Assembly (NCBI RefSeq): GCF_000276665.1
Contig: NW_004955405.1
Location: 17,312,368 to 17,376,367, forward strand
Reading direction: 5' to 3'
DNA from: Chinchilla lanigera
Lineage: Eukaryota; Chordata; Mammalia; Rodentia; Chinchillidae
Length of the DNA stretch: 64,000 nt
Shown: in pieces, positions 24,102 to 36,885 of the stretch
Position numbering within the stretch: position 1 is the stretch's first letter
Layout: every line of letters starts with the position of its first letter
Made by a program: the position numbers and the translations under genes
Notes under the pieces: generated by a model
The model's database searches: none
The model's input: only the letters and a program-made list of their open reading frames with translations
What the model was told of the DNA's origin: nothing

Positions 24102-24375
24102 AAATACATCCTTATTTTTCTCCTTACTATACAAATTTTTAAAAATTCTCCAAAATTAAAACACTGGCTGATAACCTAACTGGAAAAGGAGTGTGTCTTC
24201 CTCATTGCGTGTGAAGTAGTAATCATACCGTACTTCCCTCCCTGTGCAACATGTACCAGTAGGGACCCCGAAGTATAAATTTCTTGCATCTTCTCCAATA
24301 AATCTCTGTGCAGGTGCTGCAGTTGGAAACTGAAAAAGAGACAGGCTCTCCTCTGCAATGGGTAGCGAAGTCATT

Positions 24376-24780
24376 TGTCTTAGTTACTTTTTTCATCCCT
24401 GAGAGAAAATACCCAACACCAAAAGTTAAAGAAAGAAAAGTCTATTTGACTCACAGTTTGTAGAGGCTTCAGTCTATAATCGGCTTCCTCCAAGGCAGGG
24501 CGGCATGGCAGTGGGGCATGGCTGAAGAGAAACAGTTCATGGAGGCAGAAGACAGAAGGCAGAAGGCACCAAGCTATAATGATAGTAGCAATTTCTTTCT
24601 ACTCCACGTCTATTCCGTCTAGGCTACTGAGTTTAGGGTGGGTACCAAACCAGCCAATGGACTAATTTAGTAATCGCACAACCTTAACCACAGTATCACA
24701 CAGTCTAGATCCAGTCGCCTCTAAAAAAGCTCCACCTATAACTGGCTTTCAAGGGGCACATCTAGACACAAGCCATAACA
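24376..24780 (-). mobile_element. MaLR-type solo LTR, minus strand
   Basis: Left edge TGTCTTAGTTACTTTTTTC and right edge ACACAAGCCATAACA give a TG..CA-bounded LTR of about 405 bp in reverse. GACTCACAGTTTGTAGAGGC, GCCAATGGACTAATTTAGTA and CCAGTCGCCTCTAAAAAAGC are typical inner landmarks. It directly abuts the MLT1 LTR that starts at 24,781 and resembles the LTR at 44,190-44,554. Confidence 0.7.
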
Positions 24781-25155
24781 GCATTTTTATGAACTAAATC
24801 GTGCCCCTACCCAATGTCTTCACTGAAGCCCTAACCTCAAATATAATGTTTTGGAGGCAAGGCCATAAAAGAGGCAATGAAACTTAAATGAGTTTATAAG
24901 GTTAGAGTTCCAATCCAATATGAGTGGTGATTTTTATAGGAAGAGACACCAAGGTTATAAGTATTTGGAGAAAGCACCATGTGAATACACAGCCAGAAGG
25001 CAGCTATTTGTAAACCTCAGGAGACATCAGACCTGCTAGCCTCTTGATCTTGGATTTCCAGCCTGTTAAATTTTGAATAAAATTAATTGGTGTTAGTGGA
25101 GAACACAACCTGTGGTATTCTGTTATGGCAGCCTGAGCAAGCTAATGCAGACAAT
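24781..25155 (+). mobile_element. MLT1A-like LTR, plus strand
   Basis: Strong match in order: ATGAACTAAATCGTGCCCCT, TGAAGCCCTAACCTCAAATA, GTTCCAATCCAATATGAGTG, GGAAGAGACACCAAGG, CACCATGTGAATACACAGCC, CTCTTGATCTTGGATTTCCA, and TGTGGTATTCTGTTATGGCAG at the 3' end. Nearly full length. Confidence 0.85.
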
Positions 25156-26700
25156 ATCATGAGAGTGAGGAATATGACAGTGATTATTTCTCCAGAAACA
25201 TTCTGAGAAGCTACCCTTCACAAAGTCTGTGAGCTATGATGCCTTCCATGTGGCTAGAAACATTCAGAATGTAGCCTGCACAGAAGAGGCTGAAGTAGAT
25301 CTTGTGTTTCATGCTGGAAAGACCATACATTTTCCTACCTAAGGAGCTGTTCTTTTACATGAGTTACACAGAAATAATGTGAGGAATGTTAATTATCTTA
25401 AACTGTTAATTATCTTAACGATATTTCTCACAAATACATTGTTATAGATGTACATCCTAGAGTAAGTTTACATATAGATATATATGAAATAAATAACTAG
25501 GCACAAAATTGTGTAACCCATACAAACTAAGGAACATTTTCAGTTTTATTTTTAATAAAAACATCATAATTTTCAAGGTAAAATATAGATTACCAGCTTT
25601 TCAAAAAAATAGTCACAGGGTGATATGAATTAAAGACATCATCCTTACAATCAGAACTTTTGAAGTATTTTGAAATATACTATTAGCGGTTAGCCTCTGT
25701 AAACAGCCGCACGCACAAACTTATATAGTAGAAGTGGAAACTGCAAGGACACGGTATGCAAAGGGAGAAAGTGAAAGACACAGCACCAAGGCACCCAGAT
25801 TAGAATGAAACCATGAGTAGATGCTGACATTGGATCTTTCTAGCTGTCAGTGTTTAGAGGTTTAATGCATTATTTTTAGGAAAACACTAAATGCAAATTT
25901 AAGAAAAATGACCAAAGCCACTACTTGCCTACAGAGCTGTAATTCTAGCAACAACCAGGATGGAAAATAATAACCTTTGTGTACCATTTCTAATGGCTGT
26001 CACCTTTCAGAAGTGCAAAGCATGCTAAAGTTGTTTTTCATTAAATTTCTCACTGTAAAGTTTAGCTAAAGCTGGAAATAATTTCTGTGCAATCCTATTT
26101 TTATAAGTCATTTTAGTGAAGAGTGTGAGATTTGAAAATCATGATGAGAGATCACTGTGATTCTTATCTTGAGAAGAGTTATAAACCCAACTCCCACATA
26201 AGGAAATAGCGTATGATAGTTGAATGACTTGATGAGTATCACTCAATATTAAGAACTAGAGATTTCAATCTCGTGCATGTTTGATCTCAGAGCAGGGAAA
26301 ATTTCTACCATGGCCTGTTAGAACTACTGGGACTGAATCCCTTTCTTCTGTCCACCTTTATGAGAAAGTGAATCAAAGCCCAACTGTGGTTTTAAATAAC
26401 TATAACAATGGAATTGCCCCGCAAACAATAAAAAGGCTAGAATGTTCTCATGTTTCCTAAGTGTTCCTAAATTATCAGAGAGCTCCAAAGTAAAAGCGAT
26501 AGAGCAAGTACTGAGATTGACCCTTTGTCTACTATATTTTGGGGTGGATTAAACGGCACATGAAAAGACAGGAGAAAAGCTTAATTGTTCTCTCTTGAAT
26601 GATGACTGTGTAGTCAATATAAACCACCCCCACAAAAAATAAAGGATGCGTTTTTGAATAGTCTTGCGTGTCAAAAGTTCTCTCCATCAAAAGTAGTAAG
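25156..26700. other. Unassigned sequence, no gene seen
   Basis: About 1.5 kb of AT-rich DNA with no named repeat and only short ORFs. Confidence 0.4.
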
Positions 26701-26704
26701 TGTG

Positions 26705-28270
26705 GCCTATTTTTTAGTAGTATATGTTTACAGTACATAATATTTGCGTTCCTCCTTTGGAGTTGGTGGCTATACATATTTTAATTCCTTTTTTCATCTC
26801 CTTTTCCTCTCTTTCATCTCTTATTTCCCCTTTTGAGAAAGATTTAGCTCCCTACTTCCTATTACATATCTTTTATTTTGCTCTTTATATATACTTTGGG
26901 CTCCTCATATAAGAGAAATCATGTGCTATTTAAGCTTGTGTGTCTGATTTCTCTTACCAGTGTGGCCTCAAGGTGTATCCATTCTCCTATAAATGACTAA
27001 ACTTCATCTTTCTTTATGGCAAAGTAGTACTCCATTATGTGTAAATACCGCCTTTTCTTTACCCATACATCTGTTGACATATAGGTTGCTTCCAAGATTT
27101 AGCTATTATAAATTATGCTGCTATGAACATGAGCATACATGTATCACCATAATATGGTGTCTTTAACACTTTCAGGAAGATACTGAGAAGGGGTATTCCC
27201 CAGCTATTGCTAGGTCAAATGGAAATTCTAGTTTTACTGTTTTGCTAGGTCAAATGGCAAATCCTTACTGATTTCCATACTGGCTGAAAGAGTTGATATT
27301 TCTACCAACAGTATAGAAGGGTTGTTTCCTAACAGCCCCCAGCCTAACCCACAGCCTTGCTGGGGATTATTATCATTTGATTTCTTGGTGATGACTATTG
27401 TATCCGGAGTATGATAGAATCTCAATGTTGTTTTTTTTCTTCACATATTTGCTGGCCATTTGTGCATCTTTTTCTGTGAAGTGTCTTTTTATTTCACTTG
27501 CCCAATATTTCATTGGGTCTTTTATTTTGGAGAGGTGTATGTTTTTACCTCTTCAAATATTCTAGGTATTAGTCCTCTGTCTGAGGAATAGCTGGCAAAA
27601 AGTTTTCCCAATTTGTAGGTTTTTTTCTTCACACAGTTGGTTGTTTACTGGCTGTGAAGAAGCTTTTTTAATTTAATATGATCACATTTGTTGATTCTCA
27701 GTACTATTTTCTGTGCAACCAGGACTTTGTTTGGAAAGTTTTTGCCTATGCCCATGTCATCAAGTTTTACCCATTTTATCTTTCAGCAGGCTCAGTGTCT
27801 CTGTTTAAAACTTCAGTTCTTTGATCCATTTTTATTTTAGCTTAGGTGAGAGATATGGGTTTAAATTCAGTCTTTTGCATGTGGATAACCAGTTTTCCCA
27901 ACACCATTTATTAAAGTGGCTATTTTGCCTTCTGTGTTTCTGGCCCCTTTGTTAAAGATCCAATAGTTGAATTTTTGTCTGGGATTGTTTCCATATCTTC
28001 TATGCTGCTCCATTGATCCTTGTATCTGATTTTGTGCCAGTACCATTCTATTCTTATCATAGTAGCTTTGTAATATAACTTAAAGTCCTGAATCATGACT
28101 CCTCCCACTTTGTTCTTATTCCCAGGATAGCTGCTGCTATTTGGATCTCTTCTGGCTCCATATGAATTTTAAGATTACGTTCTCCAGTTCTGCAAAGAAT
28201 ACTGTTGTCATTTTGATTTGGGTTATATTAAATCTGTATGATACAACTAGTTGGAGACTTAAATTCACAT
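26705..28270 (-). mobile_element. L1 LINE, 3'UTR plus 3' part of ORF2, minus strand
   Basis: Reading the minus strand from 28,270 down: the ORF2 segment after the reverse transcriptase core, the conserved stretch around 27,000-27,130 (AAAGTAGTACTCCATTATGT on the plus strand), then a pyrimidine-rich (plus strand) 3'UTR at 26,770-26,900. About 1.57 kb, 5'-truncated, with many stops. It is colinear with the fragment at 1-1,345 but distinct in sequence, so they are separate insertions. Confidence 0.87.
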
Positions 28271-28875
28271 CCATCCTTTTCTCAGAATTCTCTTACTGGA
28301 GAAAAAAACTAAACACCTTAAATATTATTTTTCAGAATTAAAAAAAATTCTCTATATTGCTTGGCAGCAAGGACCTCCTGTTCCCAGAAACATGATTCAG
28401 AGAAAATATTTTAGTCTTTTTAAAGAATACAACATAGGCAGTTGTAACTATTGCTTTCATTTTCTATTCTATCAAATGGTAAATTCTTGTTCATAATATG
28501 GGGATTTAATCTGGATTCCACCACTATAAGCCATGGCAAACATGGTAAATTATATACTCACAGATAATTTTTCTCCCTTCTTTACTAACATGGCTCACAT
28601 TTGCTCTGGGTGCCAATATGCCCCGTTCAAATGTTGCCTCCTGACCAGTAAAGTATAAGAAGACACATGCTGGGTGAGACTTAAGCAAAACATTATTGTT
28701 ATCCTAATTAAATGGAGTAGACACTTTGATATTACCTGTCACCTATTTCTGGGTACATGGGAGCTATTGAGTCACATTTGAGATGGTAGAGTGAGGGTAA
28801 AACAAGAAACACAGTAGTCTGGGATTGTGGAGTGACTGTGCTAACTAACCCTGACTTCTTCCTTTATTGACTTTT
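28271..28875. other. Unassigned sequence
   Basis: No gene or named repeat seen. Confidence 0.4.
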
Positions 28876-29310
28876 CAGGCAGCTGTGGTTTGAATATTCT
28901 CTCTCCCCACCCAAACTCATATTGACAATTGGTCTCAGATTCATCAATGTTGTGAAACAAGGCTTAGTGAGAGATGTTTGGTCATGGAGGCTGACTTATC
29001 ATGAATAGATTAATAGGGTACATGAATTCTCACTCTTGTAGGCCTAGATTAATTACTGCTACACTGGGTTATTATGACATATTACATAAATACAATAACC
29101 TTTTGTGTTTTATTTCTTCTATAGGCACCTGCTTTCCACACTCTGTCCACATAATACCATCTACCTTGTTATGATGTAGCATGAGACCCTTGCTACAGGT
29201 GGCCTACAATCTTACCTTCAAAACTGTGACTTACATATAAGCTTCTTCTCTTAGAAATTACCCACTCTTGAGTATTCTATTAGCAATACAAAATGGCCTT
29301 GTTACTGGGT
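28876..29310 (+). mobile_element. MST/THE1-like MaLR LTR, plus strand
   Basis: TGTGGTTTGAATATTCTCTC start, GTGAGAGATGTTTGGTCATG, TCATGAATAGATTAATAGGG, TGTTATGATGTAGCATGAGA and TAGAAATTACCCACTCTTGA follow the MST LTR in order. Solo by what is visible. Confidence 0.75.
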
Positions 29311-29338
29311 CAAAAAATACACCGTTTGATAGATGCAG

Positions 29339-29535
29339 ATTTTTTTTTTAATTTTAAAAAGAGTAGTAAATGAGAAACAAACAAAGAAATAAAACAGTAG
29401 CAGCATCACAAACATAAATAAATCAAAGCAAGAACATTAAAAGTAATACAGAGTCTCAAGACAAAATAATATGAATCAACGGTGGTTGTTACATTACATA
29501 TCGCAGATTTTATTGCAGGGAGTTTAATATAGTTC
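29339..29535 (-). repeat. Unassigned dispersed repeat family, copy A
   Basis: The reverse complement (ATGTAATGTAACAACC.., TATTATTTTGTCTTGAGACT, GTATTACTTTTAATGTTCTT, ending in an A-rich tail) aligns with copies B (36,640-36,885), C (40,365-40,545) and D (41,745-41,985). The A-rich 3' end suggests a LINE or SINE 3' end; I could not name it. Confidence 0.6.
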
Positions 29536-29645
29536 TTCAGGTGGTCCACAGATTGATTCCTAACAAGGTCAGATATCTGTAATCTGACTTGCTGAATGCT
29601 TCCCTATTTTTGAGTATCCTTATTAATGACAGCCAAATTAAACAC

Positions 29646-29682
29646 TGATGATTATGATTTTTCTGAAAAATCATAATCATCA
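29646..29682. repeat. Perfect 18-bp-arm palindrome
   Basis: TGATGATTATGATTTTTC (29,646-29,663), one T, then its exact reverse complement at 29,665-29,682. The right arm is also the start of the direct repeat shared with 30,416. Confidence 0.95.
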
Positions 29683-29890
29683 ATGTCTGAAAAGACCCAG
29701 AATGTATCTTCTTATTCTTTACTGGTAAATCAGCTTAATTTTGGTTTTAACTCAGGATGAGGATTGAATACCCTTTATATAAAATCTGAGTTGCTTGTGT
29801 AATTTAAATATCCTTAATACATATAATAGAACTTGATTTTCTTATTTCTCTTTATAGTTGAGCTAGTCACAAAATCTAATTTTCATACTT
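29665..29890 (+). repeat. Local direct duplication, copy 1
   Basis: GAAAAATCATAATCATCAAT at 29,665 recurs at 30,416, and the segment from CAGGATGAGGATTGAAT through AATTTAAATATCCTTAATAC, TAATAGAACTTGATTTTC and the AGTTGAGCTAGTCACA end recurs at 30,681-30,800 with about 90 percent identity by eye. Confidence 0.85.
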
Positions 29891-30415
29891 ATGAATAATA
29901 AAAAGAATATCATCATTCAAACATAAAGAAATTCAAAAAGTAAGGAGTTACTGAGGAGTAAATGGTAATAGTACAGATGATTTTTATAGTAGTAAACAAA
30001 TATGTAGAGAAAGAGAATTTTGAAGAGCATGTTGTAAATATTGTTACTGTGGTTCTGGGGTTAACAACTAACTTATGAATCTATTAAATGAAATATCACA
30101 TGTAAATAGAAAATAATCAGAAAATAATCTTTCCACTCTAATTTCCACCAAACACTTTCTATCCATTATATGTGCATATTTTAACATTATATCTTAAAGA
30201 AATGCTGAGAAACTAAATACTGTCTAGAAGAGTGACAGTGACATAATTAAAAGTCTGAAAAATAAATCTTATTAAGGGAGGCAAAAAAAAAAAAAAAAAG
30301 ATTTGCATGTAGTCCATAGAAGAGAAACATGACTAGTATCCTCAAGTGTATGAAGTTCTTTTTTGGTCTGATACGGTTATAGACTGAAATAGAAAGAGAT
30401 ATTGATACCTTTTTA
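29891..30415. other. Spacer between duplicate copies
   Basis: AT-rich, no gene or named repeat; a poly(A) run lies at about 30,282-30,299. Confidence 0.4.
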
Positions 30416-30803
30416 GAAAAATCATAATCATCAATATATATTTTTAATGCTATTAGGAGGTATGCCCTAGAATAGTCAAATAAATCATTTTTTTGTTTTG
30501 TTTTGGTCTTTTTGAGACAGAGTCTCGCTATGCATTTCAGGATGGCCTTGAGCTCACTTTGTAGCCCAGGCTGGTCTTGAACTTGCAGTCATCCTCCTGC
30601 CTCAGCCTCTCAAGTGCTGGGATTACAGGCATGTGTGTCACCACGCCTGGTAAATCATTTTAAGAATTTTGGTTTTGATTCAGGATGAGGATTGAATTCC
30701 CATTTTATAAAATCTGAGTTGCTTTTGTAATTTAAATATTCTTAATACATATAATAGAACTTGATTTTCATATTTCTCTTAATAGTTGAGGTAGTCACAA
30801 CTG
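30416..30803 (+). repeat. Local direct duplication, copy 2, split by a B1
   Basis: Same two blocks as copy 1. Before B1 insertion the offset to copy 1 was about 751-758 bp at both ends, which supports one duplication event rather than two chance matches. Confidence 0.85.
30492..30651 (-). mobile_element. B1 SINE, minus strand
   Basis: TTTTTGAGACAGAGTCTCGC, CCTCCTGCCTCAGCCTCTC, GTGCTGGGATTACAGGC, CACCACGCCTGG: full-length reversed B1. Target-site duplication AAATCATTTT at 30,482-30,491 and 30,652-30,661. It post-dates the local duplication. Confidence 0.95.
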
Positions 30804-31178
30804 GTGAGGTAGAACTACCTTAGCAGGTGTTAGGGACCCATTCTTTCCAATACACTCTTGCACCTCAAGGTGATGAGCTTGTCTTTGTGGTTAAAATTGT
30901 GTTACCACTGACCCATGAAAGGTGGTTGAGGCATCTCTCAGAGGGAGGAATGAGTTCACTGTAAGACGGTGTAGAGGAAGCTCACTTTGCCTTGTAAACT
31001 AAGTCATGTTCCCACAGCTGGATGTAAGGGGAGCTTGAAAATATTGTCACTACATCAGCAACAAGATGCTTAGCTCTAAACACTTTTTTTAGAGAGATAT
31101 AAGGAAGAACACTATCAGTTTTTTATACATGTGAAATATTAGCATATCAACCTTTCCATTCTTAAAACTTATCAGAAG
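30804..31178. other. Unassigned sequence
   Basis: No gene or named repeat seen. Confidence 0.4.
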
Positions 31179-31335
31179 TAGGCTGGTTGTGGTGGTGCAC
31201 ACCTGTAATCCCAGCACTTGGGAGGCTGAAGTAAGAGGATCACCACCACTTTAAGGACAGCCTTGGCTACAAAGTGAGTTCAAGGCTAACCTTAACTGCA
31301 TAGTGAAACCCTGTCTCAAAAAAAAAAAAAAAAAA
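31179..31335 (+). mobile_element. B1 SINE, plus strand
   Basis: GGCTGGTTGTGGTGGTGCAC head with pol III A-box region, CCTGTAATCCCAGCACTTGG, internal duplication, CCCTGTCTC and a poly(A) tail of about 18. Confidence 0.93.
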
Positions 31336-34300
31336 TCAAGAGCACAGCCAACAGTGCTGCTGGAAAACAGAGACGCTTTTCTCTTTCAAACTCAGAAAGT
31401 TGAGACCTATTATCTCTCCAGGACTTGCTTATACTGTGTTTAAATTAGTTATCATTGTTTTAACTATTTCCATCAAGTAGTCTTCAAATGTAGAAATATA
31501 GGAAATTCTAAAATTGCTTAAATTCTCTAAGTGAATTTAAGAGTGAAGCTGTACTGGGACTTCTATTTTCATCTATTTGCTAGGAGGCTTCTCATCCTAG
31601 GGAAACTTGTTTTTACAACCATTGAAGAGTCCAAGTTATAATTCCAAGTCATCTCTTCGTATAGACTAAGCATTTCTTATAGTTATATTCTCAGTATGTC
31701 TAATGAAACACAAGCATAGAGATTATCAAAATCTCCCTTCAGTGCATATTATCCATCTAATTATTTTTTGTATTTAGTTAAATGGGTATTTTCTACAACA
31801 GTCTCTCTGATCTTGACATCACAGACAATGCATTGAGAAGGTATCATATCATTGAACAGTATTGTCAGGCTCTGAATGAATGTAGTTCAATTCTATAGTT
31901 CAAATTTGATAAGCCATATAACCAATAAATTTATAAAACATGGCAAAACTATTAAAATTATCCAAAAACCTGCACTCTCAAAGGCCCTTCTAATGAAATT
32001 GCTTGCAATTTATTCTTGAGAAAATACAATTTTAAAGAGAACAAGCCACACCCTGCACCATCCTGTAAGGGCTGTATGTTTTGCACATTGACTGACATGC
32101 ATGTCCTTTGAGCAGTTCCACCTTATAATAATAACTGGAGATAGAAATTCTTTGAAAAAAAATCATAAATACATGTTATTAGATTAACTAAATGAATAAA
32201 TATTTATCATTAGACCTTCCAGATGTAATCATTAAATCTCATTTTGTCCATCTCTAAGATATAAAAATTTTTAAAAAGTTGTAGACTCTTTTGCATGAAA
32301 CGGTCAGCTAATTTAGACAAATACTTGTTTTTACAAACCAATGTTCTAGAAAGTTAAAACAAAATTAGTTTGTATGCTCTTTGTACTGCTTGACTGACTC
32401 ACTAGTTATTTGAGTGAAGGAATTCATATTGATTGTCAATATAGGAAAAGCCTTTTGTATCTGAAAACCTCAGTTCCACTACTTTCATCTAGTGAGGATT
32501 TATATAGTTTGATGTACTGAGACTCAAATGATATAGTACAAAATAGTTAATCAGATTTCTGTGGGTAAAATATGGCTTCCTGAACCATTACATATTCAGA
32601 AATTATAGCCTTTGTACTTTCAGGACTATTTTAAATAATCACAGAGAAGAAAACTTCATGTTCTGGCTATATCTGAAATTATACACATAGAAAAATTCAA
32701 CCTACCTTTTTATGCAAAATTAAAGCTATTCCTTTTGCAAATTTATTTGGTTACTTTTAATACAGCTATAACAGATTTCTAAATAATTGGCTCAGATCTG
32801 TCACTAAAATATCCAGAATATCTGATTGCTGTTCATTTTTTTTCTCATCTTTTTTATTTCTTGACAATTGCCTAGATTAATGCCAATATGATGAGAGTAA
32901 GATCCACCATTTTAATGCTGGTTTTCAAGCTAACTTTGTAAGTAATTGTTGTATTATATTTCTCATGATATAGCTAACAGAAACATGGAAAAACTAACTC
33001 ATCTAAGCTATACTAGGACATTTAAGAAGGAGAAGGTGATATTTATCATGAAATCCTTATAGTTAAGCCTTGAACATCTGGAAAAATAAGAGATAACTGA
33101 ATAAGTGTTTAAAACTTAGTTATAACTGTTGCTAATTAGGAAGCATCTTCTTGTGGGCTATTGACTTCTACCCTATCTGGTAATGTATTTACCTAAGAGA
33201 ATTTACACAAAAATATTCACAAAATTCATAATAATAGAAGATGTGAATTTTAAAATGCAATGTACTTTTATATCAAGATGTAAAATACCTGAACAGCCTT
33301 ATGGTCTCAACTCAATAAATCAAGTCAAAGACTTCAAGTATTTCCTTTGTCCACACCCCTCTTCCACCCCACATAAAAAGTAAAAAATACTATTGATATT
33401 GAGCTATTTCTCAAAACTAGCACTTGTCAAAAAGCCTGAAATGCAAGTGAACATTTTCCAAATGAGTACAGGTAAAATACCTCAAACCAGACTGGGCATG
33501 ATCACTCTCTATTTTCACTGACTGACTTTTGATTTCATATGCTTAAGCATACAGTAAATCACATAATAAACAAACCTAAAGGAAAGGGGAAGGCAATAGG
33601 CATGTTTATATTAAAAGAGAAAATTTAGCAGGGAGCAGCAAAAAATGTATTCCTCATTCTTGTAGGAATAAGACATTTTAAGTTTACTTTAAATGGCTTA
33701 AAACATATAAGCACAAAACAGGGGAAAACAGAGCCTTAATTTAAAGGAACTATTATAACATAGTAGTTCTGTGCTGAGAGAGTCACTCAAGTGAATAATA
33801 CAATTCCAGGCATTTCAGGTACTGGAGAACAAACTAGACCATCATCAGACAAATATGATAAAATGATATGGCAAAAAAAGGTGTATAATTTTCTTCTAAG
33901 ACTCTAATATCTATCGTATGATTTGTAAGATTTTTCTGGAGATTAGGATAATGTACACAGAAGTACTTCAGAAAACATATTTTTGGGAAAAAGTTTATTT
34001 TAGTCTTATAAGTTTAATAAAATAAACTCCTGATGGATGTAGAAGCAAGTTGGTATAAGCAATTTTAGAGAATGTAACTGAAATTTGAATTTAGTATTTA
34101 TCAGCCTAACTTTCTTCTTGTGAATTTGCAGAAGAAATTGTGAAAGACAGTGTTGACTGAGTTTATTTTTAGAAACTTCTTTAATCTTTTAATGAGATAC
34201 AAAAAATAAAAATAAATAAAATGAAAAACTTTTCACTACTGACTAGTAATTAATATCTATATTACATAAAGATCTCAAACAAACACTAAATATATTTTGA

Positions 34301-35055
34301 AATCCTTAGCAATATCCATGCAAACAATAAGACAATTTCCATGTATGGTAATGAAAATATTAAAATAATTCCATGAAAATTATTACTTTCTTAAAAGTTC
34401 TATAATTCCAATTACATCAACCTTGAGAATAATTCTATGCCAATCAAATTAATAGCAATCTACAGATGATCATATCCAGGTGCAAGCTGCTTACTGTGAA
34501 AGTTACACATAAATATGCTTTTGAAATAATTACAACTTTTATTGTATAAATTCATGGTATTGTTAAATATTATAACATCATTATTGAATTGGTATTGAGG
34601 GTCAATTCTGCACAAGCATCTGTCGTATCTATGCATTTTGCGATCAGAAGTACTAATGACTATTGTTTTAGATAATATTTTCAAGTATACTTTATAGTAA
34701 ACAGTCTTGGAAGATAGGAATAGTGCCTTTTTTCTCCTCAGTGTAGTAAAACAAATACCTCATTTCAGGACAAAACCAAGTCATTGTTACTACATCCCCT
34801 TGTAATACAGCTCGCTGTATGTACAGCATCTATTCTGCTTCCTGTGACTCTATGGAATTTGGGGCTTGTGGAACTGATAAAGGAAAATGATAATATGGTG
34901 GCTATTGCTATTTCTGTGATAAACTGTGTTTTGTCTCTGACCCAGGATTCTTGTGTCTTCTACCAGCATCCACAAAACAATAGCAAATTAACCTGTTAAT
35001 TTGGTAACCTGTTAAATAGGTAAATCCTATTCTTGACATTTGGCACAGAGAAAAT
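31336..35055. other. Long unassigned AT-rich stretch, no gene seen
   Basis: About 3.7 kb with low GC, only ORFs under 75 codons, and no repeat I could name. Old LINE material is possible but no landmark supports it. Confidence 0.4.
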
Positions 35056-35059
35056 GCAG

Positions 35060-35215
35060 TGGGTTTAGAAGAAATGGGCATTTTAGAATCACACTATTTC
35101 ATATTCAGATTTGATCTCTTCCTCCCTGAGAGCCTATATAAGTTTTAAAACTTCCCCATAACTCAGTTTCCTCCTCTTCAAGATAGGGGATAATAATGCC
35201 TAATTGTTAATGTGT
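35060..35215 (+). mobile_element. MIR SINE relic, plus strand
   Basis: TTCCCCATAACTCAGTTTCC, CTCCTCTTCAAGATAGGG and ATAATAATGCCTAATTG follow the MIR core. Confidence 0.65.
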
Positions 35216-36305
35216 ATAAGACCAGTAAGAGAAAATATATTTTAAAAAGAGAAAATATCAGCAATGTGCTGACATTCTGCATGTCACATGTAAAAATACA
35301 AGTGATGCTTGTCTTCATCCTTCACTTTTTTCCTGAAAATTTATCTCATGGGAATTTAACAGCAGAAGATCAGCTTGTAAATTATGAAAGCATTTATTGT
35401 GTTTTAGTCTCTGGCTCACCTGATGCAATGGTCAGCTGAGATTGAAATCTGCTTGGCAAGTGACAGTGCAGCCTCTTCATCTAAGTCTGTTTAGAAATGT
35501 TTCATCAGTGTTCAGACCAAAGACAGAAGTGTCTGGAGGAAAACTTGAAAGTCAGTAGTTCTATCAGGCCGTAGCTTACTAAATTCACCATGCTAAGTTT
35601 GAACATAGGAAGGAAGGATATATTCAGTTGGCTGCTTTTTCACCACCTTCTGCCTGGAGCTTTTCTTATCTCCTTAGGTCTCTGAAATTACTCCCAAATT
35701 ATCTGAGGCAAATTTCTCAGCTAAACTATCTATGGCAATTTTCTCCTTCTCTTTTCTCTTACTATTTCCAAAGACCTGGACATGATTCAAATCATTCTTC
35801 CATCTGTTTCTTTTCCTAAGGCCGTGACCTCAGTCCTCTTACTTTGAGTCATATCACCTTTGAACACTAATTATTGCCTGGGACCTGACTCAAGGTCTGC
35901 TTCCCTCCCTCTGACTTGGGGATTATTCTGTGCCAGATTCTCTGCAGAACAGGGAGGTCATGTGACTTCTGTTTTGCCATTTCCTAGGCGACCTTTTGTG
36001 TCTCCATCTGGGTCTCACTTATTCTCAGCATTCCATGGAGTCACAGACCAATTTATGTCATTTTCTCTTGCACAACAAGACTAGGTCATATAATTTTAGG
36101 GAACAAGTGAAAAAAATCAATGAGAAAGTGGTTAATTCAATTATGACAGATGGCCTTATTGATAAATGTTTGCTTTTGTTTTTCATCTTCTGCTATTAAA
36201 ATCGAATGTTGTTCAGATTGTCAGATATAAGCATGCAAAATTGGTCAAAAAATTTAAGCATTAACTCTTCCTTTCAATGAGCCAATAGACATCAGCAGTA
36301 CAATT
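35216..36305. other. Unassigned sequence
   Basis: No gene with support. Pyrimidine-rich patches at 35,620-35,820 and 35,990-36,070 open short ORFs with no known domain. Confidence 0.4.
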
Positions 36306-36600
36306 ATCCCAGCTATCTATCTATCTATATATTTTCCCTTCTTTCTTTTTCTCCTTTTCCTCATTCAAGTAGTTCCTTCCCTTTGAGCAAGTTATTTCTC
36401 TTTCACAATATCTATTGTACCTTTTGGGTTTTACTTACTGTTTCAGGTTCTTACACTAGGGAGACAATATGGTGTTTACACATGTGGGTCTGATTTATTT
36501 CACTTTTGAGTATGGTCTCCACTTGCATCCATTTACCTATAAAAGCCTTGAGTTTATATAACAACCACTGGTGAATTCCTACCATCTTACTTAATGAAGC
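36306..36600 (-). mobile_element. L1 LINE 3' end, minus strand, short
   Basis: On the minus strand: a short ORF2 end around 36,480-36,560 (plus strand TCCACTTGCATCCATTTACC), the 3'UTR and a GATA-type microsatellite tail at 36,313-36,328. Strongly 5'-truncated. Confidence 0.65.
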
Positions 36601-36639
36601 TTTGTATCATCTCTAACGTTTATTATTGTTATTTTTTAT

Positions 36640-36885
36640 TCTGTTTAATAGTTTGATCAATCTTGCATTCTTACATCTGGTAATCTGAGCAACTTTGTTG
36701 AAGATAACAATACATAACATAACAATTACTGCTAATTCCTATCATTTTGTTTTGAAATCCTGTATCATTTTTATTGTTTGTGTGTTGTTTTGGTTTTGTC
36801 TCTGCTGTTGTTCTGTTGTTGTTGTTTTTTTTTCTCTTTAAAATAAAATGTTGGCATATATAACCTTGTTCATATGCCATATACA
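36640..36885 (+). repeat. Unassigned dispersed repeat family, copy B
   Basis: Aligns with copy D along its length: GTTTGATCAATCTTG, CATCTGGTAATCTGAG, TTGAAGATAACAATA, TCCTATCATTTTGTTTTGAA, TTTTTTTCTCTTTAAAATAAAA. The reverse ORF here is an artefact. Confidence 0.7.
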
